The translations under genes and the position numbers were made by a program. A stretch of 64,000 nt of DNA, taken from an uncultured Alphaproteobacteria bacterium (lineage in GTDB: Bacteria > Pseudomonadota > Alphaproteobacteria > RF32 > CAG-239). The stretch is from assembly GCA_934277435.1 (NCBI GenBank), contig CAKQUE010000001.1:372001-436000 (forward strand). The letters run 5' to 3'. The notes beneath the pieces are model-generated. The model made no database searches, was not told the origin of the DNA, and saw only the letters and a list, made by a program, of their open reading frames with translations. Below, piece after piece: positions 9,248-17,940 of the stretch. Position 1 is the first letter of the stretch. Each line of letters begins with the position of its first letter.

Positions 9248-9904
9248 ATGAGAAAGTTCTTATTTTTAATTATGTTTGTTTTTGGTGTTGTTGCAATGAG
9301 CGCTCAAACTTTTGTGCCGGTTAAAAGCTATGTAAAAGGTCGTGCTTTGATGGCTTATGGTGCTGACGGGTCTTATGTCAGCATTACTGCCGCACAATAT
9401 TTGGAACTGAAAGACAACGGCGTAGGGGACTATAAAATAGTTTCTTACAAAGGTAAAGATGCCGAGTCGTCTTTCAGCGGTATTGTTTCCAACAAGGAAT
9501 ATACCAGCGAGTTGTTTACTGTCGATTCTGTCAGTGTTCAACCCGATGGTGTTATGGTGATGTTTACCAATGGTAAAACATATGTTGCCAAGTCGCTGCT
9601 TTGGGCAGATGTTCTGAAAGGCCAGAGCGTTGTTCATACCGTTATCAAGAGTTCGTTCCGAAATTTTGAAAAGTATGAAGCGTTGGAAAAAGCACCTGTT
9701 GATTTTGTAGAAAATCATGGTCTGCAACAGACACCGGCTGCAAGCAAACAGAACCCTTTGGCAAAAGTTACGGCAGATATAAAGACTGCTTTTGGCTATG
9801 TCAAAGAAAAAGTTGAGGCTAAAGTTGAAAGTTTTATTGAACCTAAAACTGCGCCAAAGACAAAAACATACTCTTATGGTAATATCAAAATTATCGAGGA
9901 GTAA
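9248..9904 (+). CDS. Secreted orphan protein, function unknown
   Basis: A 218-residue protein with an N-terminal signal peptide (MRKFLFLIMFVFGVVAMSA, cleavage near SAQ). The mature part has short beta-like segments with many glycine and tyrosine residues up to about residue 130, then a helical lysine-rich tail (AKVTADIKTAF, VKEKVEAKVESF) that could be amphipathic. I recognise no family. The start lacks a Shine-Dalgarno sequence and sits in an AT-only leader ending TTTATTATG, as do five other orphan genes here. A strong terminator follows. Its signal peptide resembles those of Bacteroidetes, but base composition is like the neighbourhood. Confidence 0.75.
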   Translation: MRKFLFLIMFVFGVVAMSAQTFVPVKSYVKGRALMAYGADGSYVSITAAQYLELKDNGVGDYKIVSYKGKDAESSFSGIVSNKEYTSELFTVDSVSVQPDGVMVMFTNGKTYVAKSLLWADVLKGQSVVHTVIKSSFRNFEKYEALEKAPVDFVENHGLQQTPAASKQNPLAKVTADIKTAFGYVKEKVEAKVESFIEPKTAPKTKTYSYGNIKIIEE

Positions 9905-9910
9905 AAAAAT

Positions 9911-9947
9911 ACCTGCTTTTCTTTTTAGAAGAGCAGGTGTTTTTTTT
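9911..9947 (+). terminator. Terminator after the 9248 gene
   Basis: ACCTGCTTTTC pairs with GAAGAGCAGGT (with G-U), followed by a run of Ts, seven bases after the stop codon. Confidence 0.85.
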
Positions 9948-9948
9948 G

Positions 9949-9976
9949 TTGCTATGTGTCAAAAATGTGTTATAAT
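9949..9976 (+). promoter_or_regulatory. Promoter of the 52-residue gene at 10022
   Basis: TTGCTA, a 16-base spacer and a consensus TATAAT place the transcript start about 39 bases before the ATG at 10022. Confidence 0.6.
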
Positions 9977-10021
9977 GAAAGAAGTTTTCAGTATTATTTT
10001 ATAAACTTAAAATTATTTCTT

Positions 10022-10180
10022 ATGAAGTGCATTATTTTTTTAAAGAACGAGAGGACTCAGGAGTTTTTCAACAAAATGCGCCAGCCTATTGCCGCCGGAA
10101 TTCACGCCATCATAGATGTTGTTGGAGTTCTTCCGGATGATGCAAAGACAGGCACACCTGACGACCGTTATCCGTATTAG
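10022..10180 (+). CDS. 52-residue orphan protein
   Basis: Starts MKCIIFLKNERTQEFF and ends TGTPDDRYPY. I choose this ATG because it lies a normal distance from a good promoter and because upstream in-frame codons overlap that promoter. It has a hydrophobic/amphipathic first half and no recognisable domain. The leader is AT-rich with no Shine-Dalgarno sequence, and a dyad terminator follows at once, so it is a single-gene transcript. Whether it is translated is unproven. Confidence 0.55.
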   Translation: MKCIIFLKNERTQEFFNKMRQPIAAGIHAIIDVVGVLPDDAKTGTPDDRYPY

Positions 10181-10198
10181 CTATCAAGCTTAAAAAGT

Positions 10199-10241
10199 AA
10201 GACCGTGACTTTATTTTATAAAGTCGGTCTTTATTTTTTTT
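10199..10241. terminator. Bidirectional terminator between orphan gene and pntB
   Basis: AGACCGTGACTTTA pairs with TAAAGTCGGTCT around a short loop, with T-runs on the plus side; it lies between convergent genes and could serve both. Confidence 0.8.
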
Positions 10242-10250
10242 AAATGTATT

Positions 10251-11573
10251 TTATTTTTCCAAATCTTTTACAATTTCTTCTGTTATTTTTTTAGCGTCGC
10301 CAAAAAGCATAATGGTGTTGGGCGCGTAAAATAATGGATTGTCTACGCCGGAATAGCCAGCAGCTAATGAACGCTTTACAAAAAATACGGTTTTTGCTTT
10401 TGACACATCTAAAGTAGGCATACCGTGAATAGGAGAATTTTTGTCGGTCTGCGCCACCGGATTTGTAATGTCATTAGCGCCAATAACATAAACAACATCT
10501 GTAGAGGCAAAGTCGGCGTTAATATCTTCCATGGCATAAATTTTGTCATACGGAATTTGTGCTTCGGCAAGCAAAACATTCATATGCCCAGGCATCCTTC
10601 CAGCTACGGGGTGAATGGCAAAACGTACGTCTACTCCATATTTTTCGGTCAGAATATTGGTCATATTTTTTAGAGCGATTTGCGCTTGTGCCGCCGCCAT
10701 ACCAAAACCTGGGACAATAATTACTTTATGAGCGTTTTCCATAATATAAGAAGCTTCTTCGGCCGAACCGGTTTTAATCAGTCCGGTAATGGTTGGTTCT
10801 TTGCTGGTGGAGGAATTTGCCGGCCAAACAATGTTAAACAAAGAACGGTTCATTGCTTTGCTCATAACATAGGACAAAATCGTGCCGCTGGCGCCAACCA
10901 AAGTTCCGGTAATGATTAACAATAAATCACCGGCAAGTAAGCCAACTAAAACAACGGCCCAGCCAGAAAGAGAATTTAATAAGGATATAACAACCGGCAT
11001 ATCGGCGCCGCCAATTGGCATAGTTCCGCATATACCAATCAATAAAGATAAAATGACAAGGCTGGCAAAACCTTTGTCATAAAGTATAAAATAGGCAAGG
11101 TTCAGCAAAAGCAATAGTTCTAAAAACAAGCTTATCCATTTTAGCCAATTAATGTTTTTGCGCAGCAGTCCGTGCAGTTTGGAAAAAGCAATCATTGAAC
11201 CGCTGAAAGTAACAAGACCGATAACAATGCATAATGCTTCTAAGATATTTTTTTTAGGAGCTTCAAATGGACAGCTGACAATCAGAGCGGAGGCCAGACC
11301 GCCGATACCGTTTAATAGAGCTACCATTTGCGGCAATGTTGATAATTTTACCTTTAAAGCAAATAAGACGCCAACACCACAGCCCGCTGCCAAAGCTAGC
11401 AGTATCAATAGGGCGTTATATTTTAAATTGAGCGTCAAACAAGTTAGAAGTGCCAGCCCGACAGATACCAAAGCTATGTGATATCCTTTTACAACTCTTG
11501 CCGGAGATGATAAGCAATCTATGGCTGTAACCATCAAAAAAGCAGAACAAAGATAAAGCAGAGAGCTAATCAT
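10251..11573 (-). CDS. pntB: NAD(P) transhydrogenase subunit beta
   Basis: Membrane subunit of the proton-translocating transhydrogenase, which uses the proton gradient to reduce NADP+ with NADH. The 440-residue protein has about eight or nine hydrophobic helices in residues 1-250 and then the NADP-binding domain III, with PGFGMAAAQAQ near residue 286, HPVAGRMPGHMNVLLAEA and IGANDITNPVAQ. Length is slightly below the usual 460. It overlaps the preceding pntAB by 8 bases, a sign of translational coupling in the pntAA-pntAB-pntB operon. Confidence 0.97.
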   Translation of the reverse strand: MISSLLYLCSAFLMVTAIDCLSSPARVVKGYHIALVSVGLALLTCLTLNLKYNALLILLALAAGCGVGVLFALKVKLSTLPQMVALLNGIGGLASALIVSCPFEAPKKNILEALCIVIGLVTFSGSMIAFSKLHGLLRKNINWLKWISLFLELLLLLNLAYFILYDKGFASLVILSLLIGICGTMPIGGADMPVVISLLNSLSGWAVVLVGLLAGDLLLIITGTLVGASGTILSYVMSKAMNRSLFNIVWPANSSTSKEPTITGLIKTGSAEEASYIMENAHKVIIVPGFGMAAAQAQIALKNMTNILTEKYGVDVRFAIHPVAGRMPGHMNVLLAEAQIPYDKIYAMEDINADFASTDVVYVIGANDITNPVAQTDKNSPIHGMPTLDVSKAKTVFFVKRSLAAGYSGVDNPLFYAPNTIMLFGDAKKITEEIVKDLEK

Positions 11574-11859
11574 GATTCTTATTATCCTTTTTCTTAAAAA
11601 GTTCCAACATACGTATAGTAACGGCTAAACCGCCGACTAAATTAATAGAAGCGAAAAAGATAGCAACCAAACTAATAGCCAATATTGTGGGGTCGTTATT
11701 GTGTCCGGCAATTATAATGCCGCCCAAAACTGTAAGTCCGCTGATGGCGTTGGTGGCGCTCATCAATGGTGCGTGCAGTGACGGTGAAACCCGCCAAACC
11801 GTAAAGTAGCCCAAAAAGGCGGATAGTATCAGTATTGTGAGCAAATAGATGTCTTCCAT
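11566..11859 (-). CDS. pntAB: NAD(P) transhydrogenase alpha subunit, membrane part (alpha-2)
   Basis: A 97-residue protein with three predicted membrane helices, corresponding to the C-terminal membrane domain of the single-chain PntA of enterobacteria. The motif HAPLMSATNAISGL (residues 28-41) is characteristic of this subunit. The split PntAA/PntAB arrangement is typical of Rhodospirillum-type alphaproteobacteria. It lies 4 bases after pntAA and overlaps pntB. Confidence 0.95.
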   Translation of the reverse strand: MEDIYLLTILILSAFLGYFTVWRVSPSLHAPLMSATNAISGLTVLGGIIIAGHNNDPTILAISLVAIFFASINLVGGLAVTIRMLELFKKKDNKNHD

Positions 11860-11863
11860 GGTT

Positions 11864-12859
11864 TTACGCCTTTGTTAAGAGAATTTGCGACCATACTTCT
11901 TTATCTTGCTTTATTGTATCAAAGCGAGAAAGAAAGTTATAAACGTTGCGAGAGTGTAAAAAGCTTGCCGAATAAGCTACATCTGATGCCAAATGCGAAT
12001 CGGCTAAAAGCTTGTAGTGCTGATTATCGAGTAATCGACCATCAATACTGTTTTCAACATTTCCTCCGGCCATATCCAAAACGACAGCGCCAGACGGCAG
12101 ATGCTGCAGCTGTTCGGTTGACAGAATCTTCGGAACTTTGCCGCTGATAACGGAAACAGCCGTGATAACAATATTGCAGTTGGGTAAAATGCTGTTTATG
12201 TTTTCTTTTTCAGAAGTAATAAATTGGGCGTTAAGAGATTTAACTTGTTCTTCGGCTTCGGGGCGTATATCTGTGGCGTATACTTGCGCTCCCATGCGCT
12301 GTAAAGTGGCGATTGCCTGCAATCCGGCAACGCCGGCGCCAAACACTAACGCTTTTAACGGCATAAGAGTACCAGCTGCGGTCATCATTAAGGGGATGGT
12401 TTTATTTTGCATATCCATGGCCAGTAAAGCGGCTTTATAGCCGGCTAGGTTATGCTGAGAGGAAAGAGTGTCTATATCTTGTACGCGTGACAAGCGTGGC
12501 AGACGCTCGAGCGCCACACAGTTTATTTTACATTTTTGCCAAATTTCTGTACGTTCTGGTTTTTTGTAACTTTCAAAGTTACCTAATATCCATAAATTAG
12601 GATGCAAATAAGCATATTCATCTTCTTGAGGCGCCCAAATTTTGGCGATAAACTCTGATTTTTCATACACCTCCATGGCCGTGTGTAAAATTGTGGCTCC
12701 AGCTTCGAGGTATTGCTCATCAATAAATCCGGCTCTTTCTCCGGCGCCGGTTTCTACATAGACCTCGTATCCGTCGTCAATCAGCTGTTTTATGGTTTGC
12801 GGTATTATAGCTACTCTGTATTCCCACGCCGGACGCTCTTTTACTAATCCAATAATCAT
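11864..12859 (-). CDS. pntAA: NAD(P) transhydrogenase alpha subunit, NAD-binding part (alpha-1)
   Basis: Cytosolic NAD(H)-binding domain I of the transhydrogenase, 331 residues from the chosen start. It begins MIIGLVKERPAWEYRVAI, the usual family start, with a GAGGAT ribosome site just before it; the frame is open for another 28 codons upstream but those encode no family sequence. The nucleotide site region shows FGAGVAGLQAIATLQRMGA, cited here as FGAGVAGLQAIA, then YATDIRPEAEEQV. First gene of the three-gene operon and divergent from the chromate-type transporter. Confidence 0.95.
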   Translation of the reverse strand: MIIGLVKERPAWEYRVAIIPQTIKQLIDDGYEVYVETGAGERAGFIDEQYLEAGATILHTAMEVYEKSEFIAKIWAPQEDEYAYLHPNLWILGNFESYKKPERTEIWQKCKINCVALERLPRLSRVQDIDTLSSQHNLAGYKAALLAMDMQNKTIPLMMTAAGTLMPLKALVFGAGVAGLQAIATLQRMGAQVYATDIRPEAEEQVKSLNAQFITSEKENINSILPNCNIVITAVSVISGKVPKILSTEQLQHLPSGAVVLDMAGGNVENSIDGRLLDNQHYKLLADSHLASDVAYSASFLHSRNVYNFLSRFDTIKQDKEVWSQILLTKA

Positions 12860-12943
12860 GACATCCTCATAAAAATGCTTGCATTGCAAATCTATTACTT
12901 TTATATAATATGCTAAATTTAAAAGCAAAGGAAATATAGCCAA

Positions 12944-13480
12944 ATGGTTAGGTTATGGGATTTATACAGCATTTTTTTCAAAATGGGGATTTTTACTTTT
13001 GGCGGAGGTTATGCTATGCTGCCGATTTTAAAAAATGAAGCTGTTGAAAAAAGAAAATGGATTAGTGAAGAAGAACTTTTGAATTATTATTCAATCGGGC
13101 AATGCACTCCAGGGATTATTGCTGTTAACGCGGCTTCTTTTATTGGATATCAGCTGCGTGGTTTTTGGGGAATGATTTGGGCAACGCTCGGGGTTATTTC
13201 GCCATCGGTTGTTATTATTTTATTGGTGGCCATGCTATTGCGGCAATATATGGATAATCAATATGTGCAATGGGCTTTTGACGGTATACGCGTTAGTGTG
13301 ATAGCCTTGATTATTGATACTGTTATCGGAATGTGGAAAAAAGGAATATGCCGCTATCGAGATTATATTGTTTTTGGACTGGCGTCGGCTTTACTTTTGT
13401 TTTGTAACCTGTCGGCGGTGGTGATAGTGGTTTTGGCTGCGGCCGGTGCTTTTATTCCGGATTATAAGAGGAAAAAATGA
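12944..13480 (+). CDS. Chromate-transporter-family protein, half-length subunit 1
   Basis: A 178-residue membrane protein of the CHR family. The diagnostic pattern is clear: FTFGGGYAMLPIL (residues 17-29), then IGQCTPGIIAVNAASFIGY, cited as IGQCTPGIIAVN. Short CHR proteins work as heteromeric pairs, and the second half-length copy follows with a 4-base overlap. The family is named for chromate efflux, but many members have no demonstrated substrate; a resistance role is not established here. An AAAGGA ribosome site precedes the ATG. Confidence 0.92.
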   Translation: MVRLWDLYSIFFKMGIFTFGGGYAMLPILKNEAVEKRKWISEEELLNYYSIGQCTPGIIAVNAASFIGYQLRGFWGMIWATLGVISPSVVIILLVAMLLRQYMDNQYVQWAFDGIRVSVIALIIDTVIGMWKKGICRYRDYIVFGLASALLLFCNLSAVVIVVLAAAGAFIPDYKRKK

Positions 13481-13995
13481 CATATTTTATTTTGGCTTTA
13501 GAATTTTTCAAAATCGGTTTGTTTGCTGTTGGCGGCGGTTTGGTTACCGTACCGTTTTTATATGATTTGACTGAACAATATGACTGGTTTACCGCCAAAG
13601 AACTTACGGATATGATAGCGGTTTCGCAATCTACACCTGGGCCAGTCGGGATAAATATGGCAACCTACGCCGGCTATAAAGCGGCTGGTGTTTGGGGCAG
13701 CCTATTGGCAACGCTGAGTTTGGTCACGCCGTCGGTTATTGTCGTATATTTAATTTCTAAAATTTTGACCAAGTGGAAAGATAATCCTAATGTGCTGAGG
13801 ATTTTAGGCGGAATCCGTCCGGCAGTGTTGGCACTGATATTGTTTGCCGGTTGGGATATTGCCAAAGAATCTATTGTGAATTATCAAACAGCGGTATTGC
13901 TGGCGTTGCTGGTTGTCGCTATGCGTTTTTATAAGAAAAGCGCAATATTCTATATAATTATATCTGCCGTGGCCGGCTTAATTTTTCATGTTTGA
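13477..13995 (+). CDS. Chromate-transporter-family protein, half-length subunit 2
   Basis: A 172-residue partner of the previous gene with the same signature (FAVGGGLVTVPFL near 16-28, then SQSTPGPVGINMATYAG). Five to six hydrophobic segments. The ATG overlaps the upstream stop (ATGA), so synthesis is coupled and equal amounts of the two halves are expected. Full-length CHR proteins are fusions of such halves with opposite topology. Confidence 0.92.
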   Translation: MTYFILALEFFKIGLFAVGGGLVTVPFLYDLTEQYDWFTAKELTDMIAVSQSTPGPVGINMATYAGYKAAGVWGSLLATLSLVTPSVIVVYLISKILTKWKDNPNVLRILGGIRPAVLALILFAGWDIAKESIVNYQTAVLLALLVVAMRFYKKSAIFYIIISAVAGLIFHV

Positions 13996-14055
13996 AGACT
14001 TGAAATTTAAGTCTTTAGATTATACAGTATAAAAAAATTTAGGGAGATGATTGTT

Positions 14056-15078
14056 ATGAGCGAGCAAAATACAGTTTATGATGTGGTTGGAATCGGTAAC
14101 GCTATTGTAGATGTTTTGGCTAAAGTCGGCGATACTTTTTTGAAAGAGCGCAATTTGACTAAAGGCTGCATGACATTGGTGGAAGCGGCAGATGCTGGTA
14201 AAATTTATAATGATATTATTCCGGAACGTGAAGTTTCCGGCGGCTCGGCGGCAAACACGGTTGCCGGTATGGCGTCGCTGGGTGCGGATTGTGCGTTTAT
14301 CGGTAAAGTTCATGATGATGAATTGGGACAGGTTTTTAAACGCGATATCGGCGCCGCCGGTATTGACTGCTTTACATCACCGCTGGAAGAAGGTCCGGCG
14401 ACCGGACGCAGTATTGTTTTGGTAACGCCTGATGCGCAGCGCTCTATGTTTACATATTTAGGGGCTTCGCGCAAACTTTCTGTGGAAGATATTGATGAAA
14501 AGCTTATCAGCGAATCTAAAATAATTTTTATTGAAGGTTATTTATGGGACGAACCAATGGCGCATGAAGCGGTTTTAAAAGCTTGTGAACTGGCTCACAA
14601 ATATGGGCGTGAAGTTGCATTTACGGTTTCTGACCGTTATTGTGTTTCTTCTCATCGTGACCATATGTTGGATTTGATAAAAAATCATGTGGACTTGCTT
14701 TTTGCCAATGAAATGGAACTTAAGGCCTTGTTTGAAATCGAAGATTTTGCCGCGGCATTGGATATGATAAAACCAATGGTTAAAATTGCTGCTATAACCA
14801 GAGATTCCCGCGGCTCGGTAGTGGTAAACGGACGAGTCAAAATTTTTGTAGAAGCCGAACCTGTAAAACCGGAAACTGTTGTGGATTCTACCGGTGCCGG
14901 AGATTTATATGCGGCAGGATTTTTATTTGGTTTGGTTAATAAACGCAGCCTTGGTACTTGCGCGATGATTGGCGGTATTGCCGCATCCGAAATTATCAGC
15001 CATTACGGAGCAAGGCCGGAAGTTTCTTTGCGAGGATTTGTTCGCAATAAATTATTGCAATATGGCAAAAGATTTTAG
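14056..15078 (+). CDS. PfkB-family sugar or nucleoside kinase (adenosine-kinase-like)
   Basis: A 340-residue cytosolic kinase. It has the PfkB N-terminal pattern GIGNAIVDVLAKVGD, the GGSAANT segment near 60, and the C-terminal catalytic anion-hole motif DSTGAGDLYAAGF with the catalytic Asp. The overall length and the N-terminal signature resemble the adenosine kinase-like branch found widely in alphaproteobacteria. I use the ATG at 14056 because AGGGAGA lies nine bases before it; an in-frame ATG nine bases upstream overlaps that ribosome site. Single-gene unit with a terminator after it. Confidence 0.9.
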   Translation: MSEQNTVYDVVGIGNAIVDVLAKVGDTFLKERNLTKGCMTLVEAADAGKIYNDIIPEREVSGGSAANTVAGMASLGADCAFIGKVHDDELGQVFKRDIGAAGIDCFTSPLEEGPATGRSIVLVTPDAQRSMFTYLGASRKLSVEDIDEKLISESKIIFIEGYLWDEPMAHEAVLKACELAHKYGREVAFTVSDRYCVSSHRDHMLDLIKNHVDLLFANEMELKALFEIEDFAAALDMIKPMVKIAAITRDSRGSVVVNGRVKIFVEAEPVKPETVVDSTGAGDLYAAGFLFGLVNKRSLGTCAMIGGIAASEIISHYGARPEVSLRGFVRNKLLQYGKRF

Positions 15079-15089
15079 TAAGCAGAAAT

Positions 15090-15132
15090 AAAAAAATATA
15101 AAGCCTGTTTGTTATACAGGCTTTATATTTTT
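15090..15132. terminator. Bidirectional terminator between the kinase and recR
   Basis: AAATATAAAGCCTGT pairs with ACAGGCTTTATATTT around a four to five base loop, flanked by A- and T-runs; lies between convergent genes. Confidence 0.85.
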
Positions 15133-15724
15133 AGAGTTCTTTTCGCGCTGATAGAGCCAATTGAATTGTTCCGTCATCCATATAATCAAGTTCTGCTCCA
15201 AGCGGAATGCCTTGAGCCAAAGTCGTGACCTTGACCGGAAATTCTTTGAGGCGCGACAAAAGATAATGCGCTGTAATCTGACCGTCAATCGTTGCCGGCA
15301 GAGCTAAAATAACTTCTTTAATCACGCCGCTGGGCAAACGGGCAAACAGACCTTCTACGTTTAAATCGTCAGGAGTAACACCATCAAGAGCCGAAAGTAT
15401 GCCTCCTAAAACATGATATTGACCGCGATAAAGTCCGACTCTTTCCATTGCCCATAAGTCGGCAACATCTTGCACGACGCAGACTGTTTCTTTATCACGG
15501 GTGGTATCTTGGCAAACAGAGCATGGCTCTTGAGTGTCAAAATTACCGCATATCGGACATTTTTTTACATTGTCTGCTACTTCTTGCAAAGCAGTGATTA
15601 AAGGTAAAAGAGCTGTTTCTTTCTTTTTTAAAAGCTGCAAAACAATCCGCCGCGCCGAACGTGTGCCCAAAGCCGGTAGCTTGGCGATAATCTTAGTCAG
15701 CTTTTCAATTTCTTTCCCTTGCAC
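15131..15724 (-). CDS. recR: Recombination mediator protein RecR
   Basis: A 197-residue RecFOR-pathway protein that helps load RecA at gaps. It shows the helix-hairpin-helix start (LPALGTRSARRI), the zinc finger C-x2-C-x9-C-x2-C around residues 56-71 (KKCPICGNF, EPCSVCQD) and a Toprim domain (VCVVQDVADLWA). The start codon is GTG with a GAGG site 7 bases before it. It follows ybaB and dnaX in the conserved order; adjacency of these genes is standard in proteobacteria. Confidence 0.96.
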   Translation of the reverse strand: MQGKEIEKLTKIIAKLPALGTRSARRIVLQLLKKKETALLPLITALQEVADNVKKCPICGNFDTQEPCSVCQDTTRDKETVCVVQDVADLWAMERVGLYRGQYHVLGGILSALDGVTPDDLNVEGLFARLPSGVIKEVILALPATIDGQITAHYLLSRLKEFPVKVTTLAQGIPLGAELDYMDDGTIQLALSARKEL

Positions 15725-15739
15725 GATAATGCCTCGATT

Positions 15740-16060
15740 TTAGAACGGAAGTTTCAAACCGCCCAAACCAACGCCGTTGGTGGCTTCTTTCATACCTTCT
15801 TCCATCATCGCATCAATTTTTTGATGAGCGTCGTTATAAGCTGCAAGAATCAAATCTTCCAAAACATCAACTTCTTCAGCGTTCATCAACGATTTATCGA
15901 TACTGATTTTTTTCATTTCAGATTTACCGTTCAATACAACTTTAACCAAATTTCCGCCGCTAACGCCTTCTTTTTCTTCTTGCGCCAATTTGGCTTGAGT
16001 TTCTTGCATTTTACGCTGCATTTGTTGAGCTTGTTTCATAATTCCTTGAATGTTTAGCAT
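15740..16060 (-). CDS. ybaB: YbaB/EbfC nucleoid-associated protein
   Basis: A 106-residue dimeric DNA-binding protein. The family pattern is plain: an N-terminal helix with MKQAQQMQRKMQETQAKL (cited as MKQAQQMQRKM), then VKVVLNGKSEMKKISID. Immediately downstream of dnaX with no gap and followed by recR. Homologs bind DNA and are often linked to replication or recombination genes. Confidence 0.96.
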   Translation of the reverse strand: MLNIQGIMKQAQQMQRKMQETQAKLAQEEKEGVSGGNLVKVVLNGKSEMKKISIDKSLMNAEEVDVLEDLILAAYNDAHQKIDAMMEEGMKEATNGVGLGGLKLPF

Positions 16061-17773
16061 TTAATTATCCTCATCATCATAAGTTTCAGAATTTTCTTCC
16101 GGAACAACAAATTCAGCCGCTTCTTCATCTTCGGCGTCTTCAACCGCTTTCCGGATAACGGTTTCTATTTTAGCACCACTGAACTCACTTAGTATAGCTT
16201 TTACTAAAGGATATTCAGAGATATTTTTTTTGTCGCGTTCCAGCTCTTTGTTTTCTTTAAAAGCCAGAGTTTCGCCAAGTGGTTCATAATCAATATCTAT
16301 AACCCACGAAACGCCGGTTTCTTTGGCAAGAAATTTTCGCAAATTAGCAATTAAGTCTTTATCAGCCTTTTCTGAAAGAGCTATTCGCATTTTTCCGGCG
16401 GTAAATTCTTTGAACGACATATCGTTTTTAACGGCGTAAAGCAGCAGCATTTGCCTTTTGGCGTTTAACAGTTTGACTAATTCTTCTGGAGTGGATAGTT
16501 CAAAGCCTTCGCCATCTTCAGTCAGCTCCGAGGCAATATGCGTATTTGTATTTGCTATACAGGTACTTGAATTTAGAACAATTTGCGGCTTATTCGCCAA
16601 ATTATTCACTCTTGATTTTTTTTTTAATTCCTTCAGCAGGTCTGCAGGAGTCGGCATATTAGCGGAGTAGGCTATGCGCATCAGTATCATTTCCAGCGCA
16701 TCTATTTGTACATTGGCGTATTGCAGCTCGCTAATACCTTTTATCAGCATTTGCCAAATCTTTGAAAGTATACTAATCGGTGCCGCGTTAAGTTTTTTAC
16801 ACATTTCACGGTCATTTTCGCCAACAGATGAATCATTGATATAATCCGGAATGATTTTTACTTTTGCCAAAAGGTGGGTGATATCAACCAAGTCTTGAAT
16901 AATCAGCATAGGTGTTGCACCGTCGCTATAAAGCTGATGTAAAATCTGTAAAACTTCGGCAACGTTGCCTTTAAGCAATTTTTCATACATTGCAAAAGTC
17001 TGCTGTCTATCTGCCAAACCCAACATATTTTTAACGGTTGCGTTTTCTATTTTGCCGTTGCCAAGCACAATAGCTTGGTCTAGCATAGAAAGTCCATCAC
17101 GCGCCGAACCATCGGCAGCGCGGGCAACCATGTGCAGAGCTTCGTCTTCGGCTTCAATATTTTCTGCCGCCAAAACCTTATGAAACAATTTGACTAAAGT
17201 TTCTATGCTGATACGCTGCAAATCAAAACGTTGGCAGCGAGAGAGAATAGTAACCGGTACTTTGCGGATTTCGGTGGTGGCAAAAATAAACATTACATGA
17301 GCAGGCGGCTCTTCCAAAGTTTTTAGCAGAGCATTGAAAGCACTTTTAGAAAGCATATGAACTTCGTCAATAATGTACACTTTGTAGCGAGCCATGGTTG
17401 GCTTATAACGCACACCGTCTAGGATTTCGCGCATATCGTCGACACCGGTTTTGGAGGCGGCATCAAGCTCAATTACGTCTATATGGCGGTCAGCGGCAAT
17501 GGCTTTACAGTTTTCGCATTCTCCGCAAGGGTGAATTGTCGGGCCTCCTTTGCCGTCCGGACCAGTGCAATTTATGGCGCGGGCAATTAAGCGTGCAGTA
17601 GTGGTTTTACCGACACCGCGAATTCCGGTCAAAATATAGGCATGATGCAGGCGATTATTTTGAATGGCGTTGGTTAGTGTTTGCACAAGCGCGTCTTGTC
17701 CAAGCAAATCTTCAAAAGTCTGCGGACGATATTTACGAGCCAAAGCTACATATTGCGTGTTGTTATCAGCCAT
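16061..17773 (-). CDS. dnaX: DNA polymerase III subunits gamma/tau
   Basis: Clamp-loader ATPase, 570 residues. Domain I-II shows the Walker A GIRGVGKT (50-57), a zinc module with cysteines near 69-90 (CGECENC), the DEVH box (IIDEVHML) and the sensor SRC (ILSRCQRF). Domain III ends near residue 370. Codons 382-385 read TTA AAA AAA AAA, part of a run of ten As; slippage by one base either way meets a stop within four to five codons and would give a gamma-like protein of about 386-388 residues. The C-terminal part has the tau extension, with an acidic end. The gene lies directly after the SRP RNA and before ybaB-recR. Confidence 0.97.
   Translation of the reverse strand: MADNNTQYVALARKYRPQTFEDLLGQDALVQTLTNAIQNNRLHHAYILTGIRGVGKTTTARLIARAINCTGPDGKGGPTIHPCGECENCKAIAADRHIDVIELDAASKTGVDDMREILDGVRYKPTMARYKVYIIDEVHMLSKSAFNALLKTLEEPPAHVMFIFATTEIRKVPVTILSRCQRFDLQRISIETLVKLFHKVLAAENIEAEDEALHMVARAADGSARDGLSMLDQAIVLGNGKIENATVKNMLGLADRQQTFAMYEKLLKGNVAEVLQILHQLYSDGATPMLIIQDLVDITHLLAKVKIIPDYINDSSVGENDREMCKKLNAAPISILSKIWQMLIKGISELQYANVQIDALEMILMRIAYSANMPTPADLLKELKKKSRVNNLANKPQIVLNSSTCIANTNTHIASELTEDGEGFELSTPEELVKLLNAKRQMLLLYAVKNDMSFKEFTAGKMRIALSEKADKDLIANLRKFLAKETGVSWVIDIDYEPLGETLAFKENKELERDKKNISEYPLVKAILSEFSGAKIETVIRKAVEDAEDEEAAEFVVPEENSETYDDEDN
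16616..16625 (-). other. A10 slippage run in dnaX
   Basis: Ten consecutive As on the coding strand at the boundary between clamp-loader domain III and the tau-specific part. With one extra A the frame reads K-K-K-I-K-S-E then TAA; with one fewer it reads K-K-N-Q-E then TGA. Transcriptional slippage at such a run makes gamma in Thermus dnaX. Confidence 0.5.
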
Positions 17774-17787
17774 TCTTTTCTAAACTC

Positions 17788-17884
17788 ATTAAGGCGAAGG
17801 GACTTAGACCTTGTACAGACCGTTACGGCTGCTTTCTTCCGAACCTGACCGAGTTGGCGGTTTTCCAACCCTAAGCCCTTCATT
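17788..17884 (-). ncRNA. ffs: Signal recognition particle RNA (4.5S type)
   Basis: The minus strand carries the invariant SRP core: GGTCAGG, the GGAA tetraloop region, and GAAGAAAGCAGCC, flanked by long complementary arms (GAAGGGCTTAG with CTAAGTCCCTTC). It is the short bacterial form of about 95 bases. It lies just upstream of dnaX on the same strand, a conserved neighbourhood. The exact ends are estimated from pairing. Confidence 0.93.
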
Positions 17885-17940
17885 AATAAATACCCTTTCA
17901 TAATGGGCAAAATTACATATTTTGCAAGCAAAAAATAAAC

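Noticed and set aside
9248..9904. Considered as a Bacteroidetes contaminant because of its signal peptide and start context
   Set aside because: It is embedded between alphaproteobacterial genes, with similar base composition, and the same start context recurs at five other places here.
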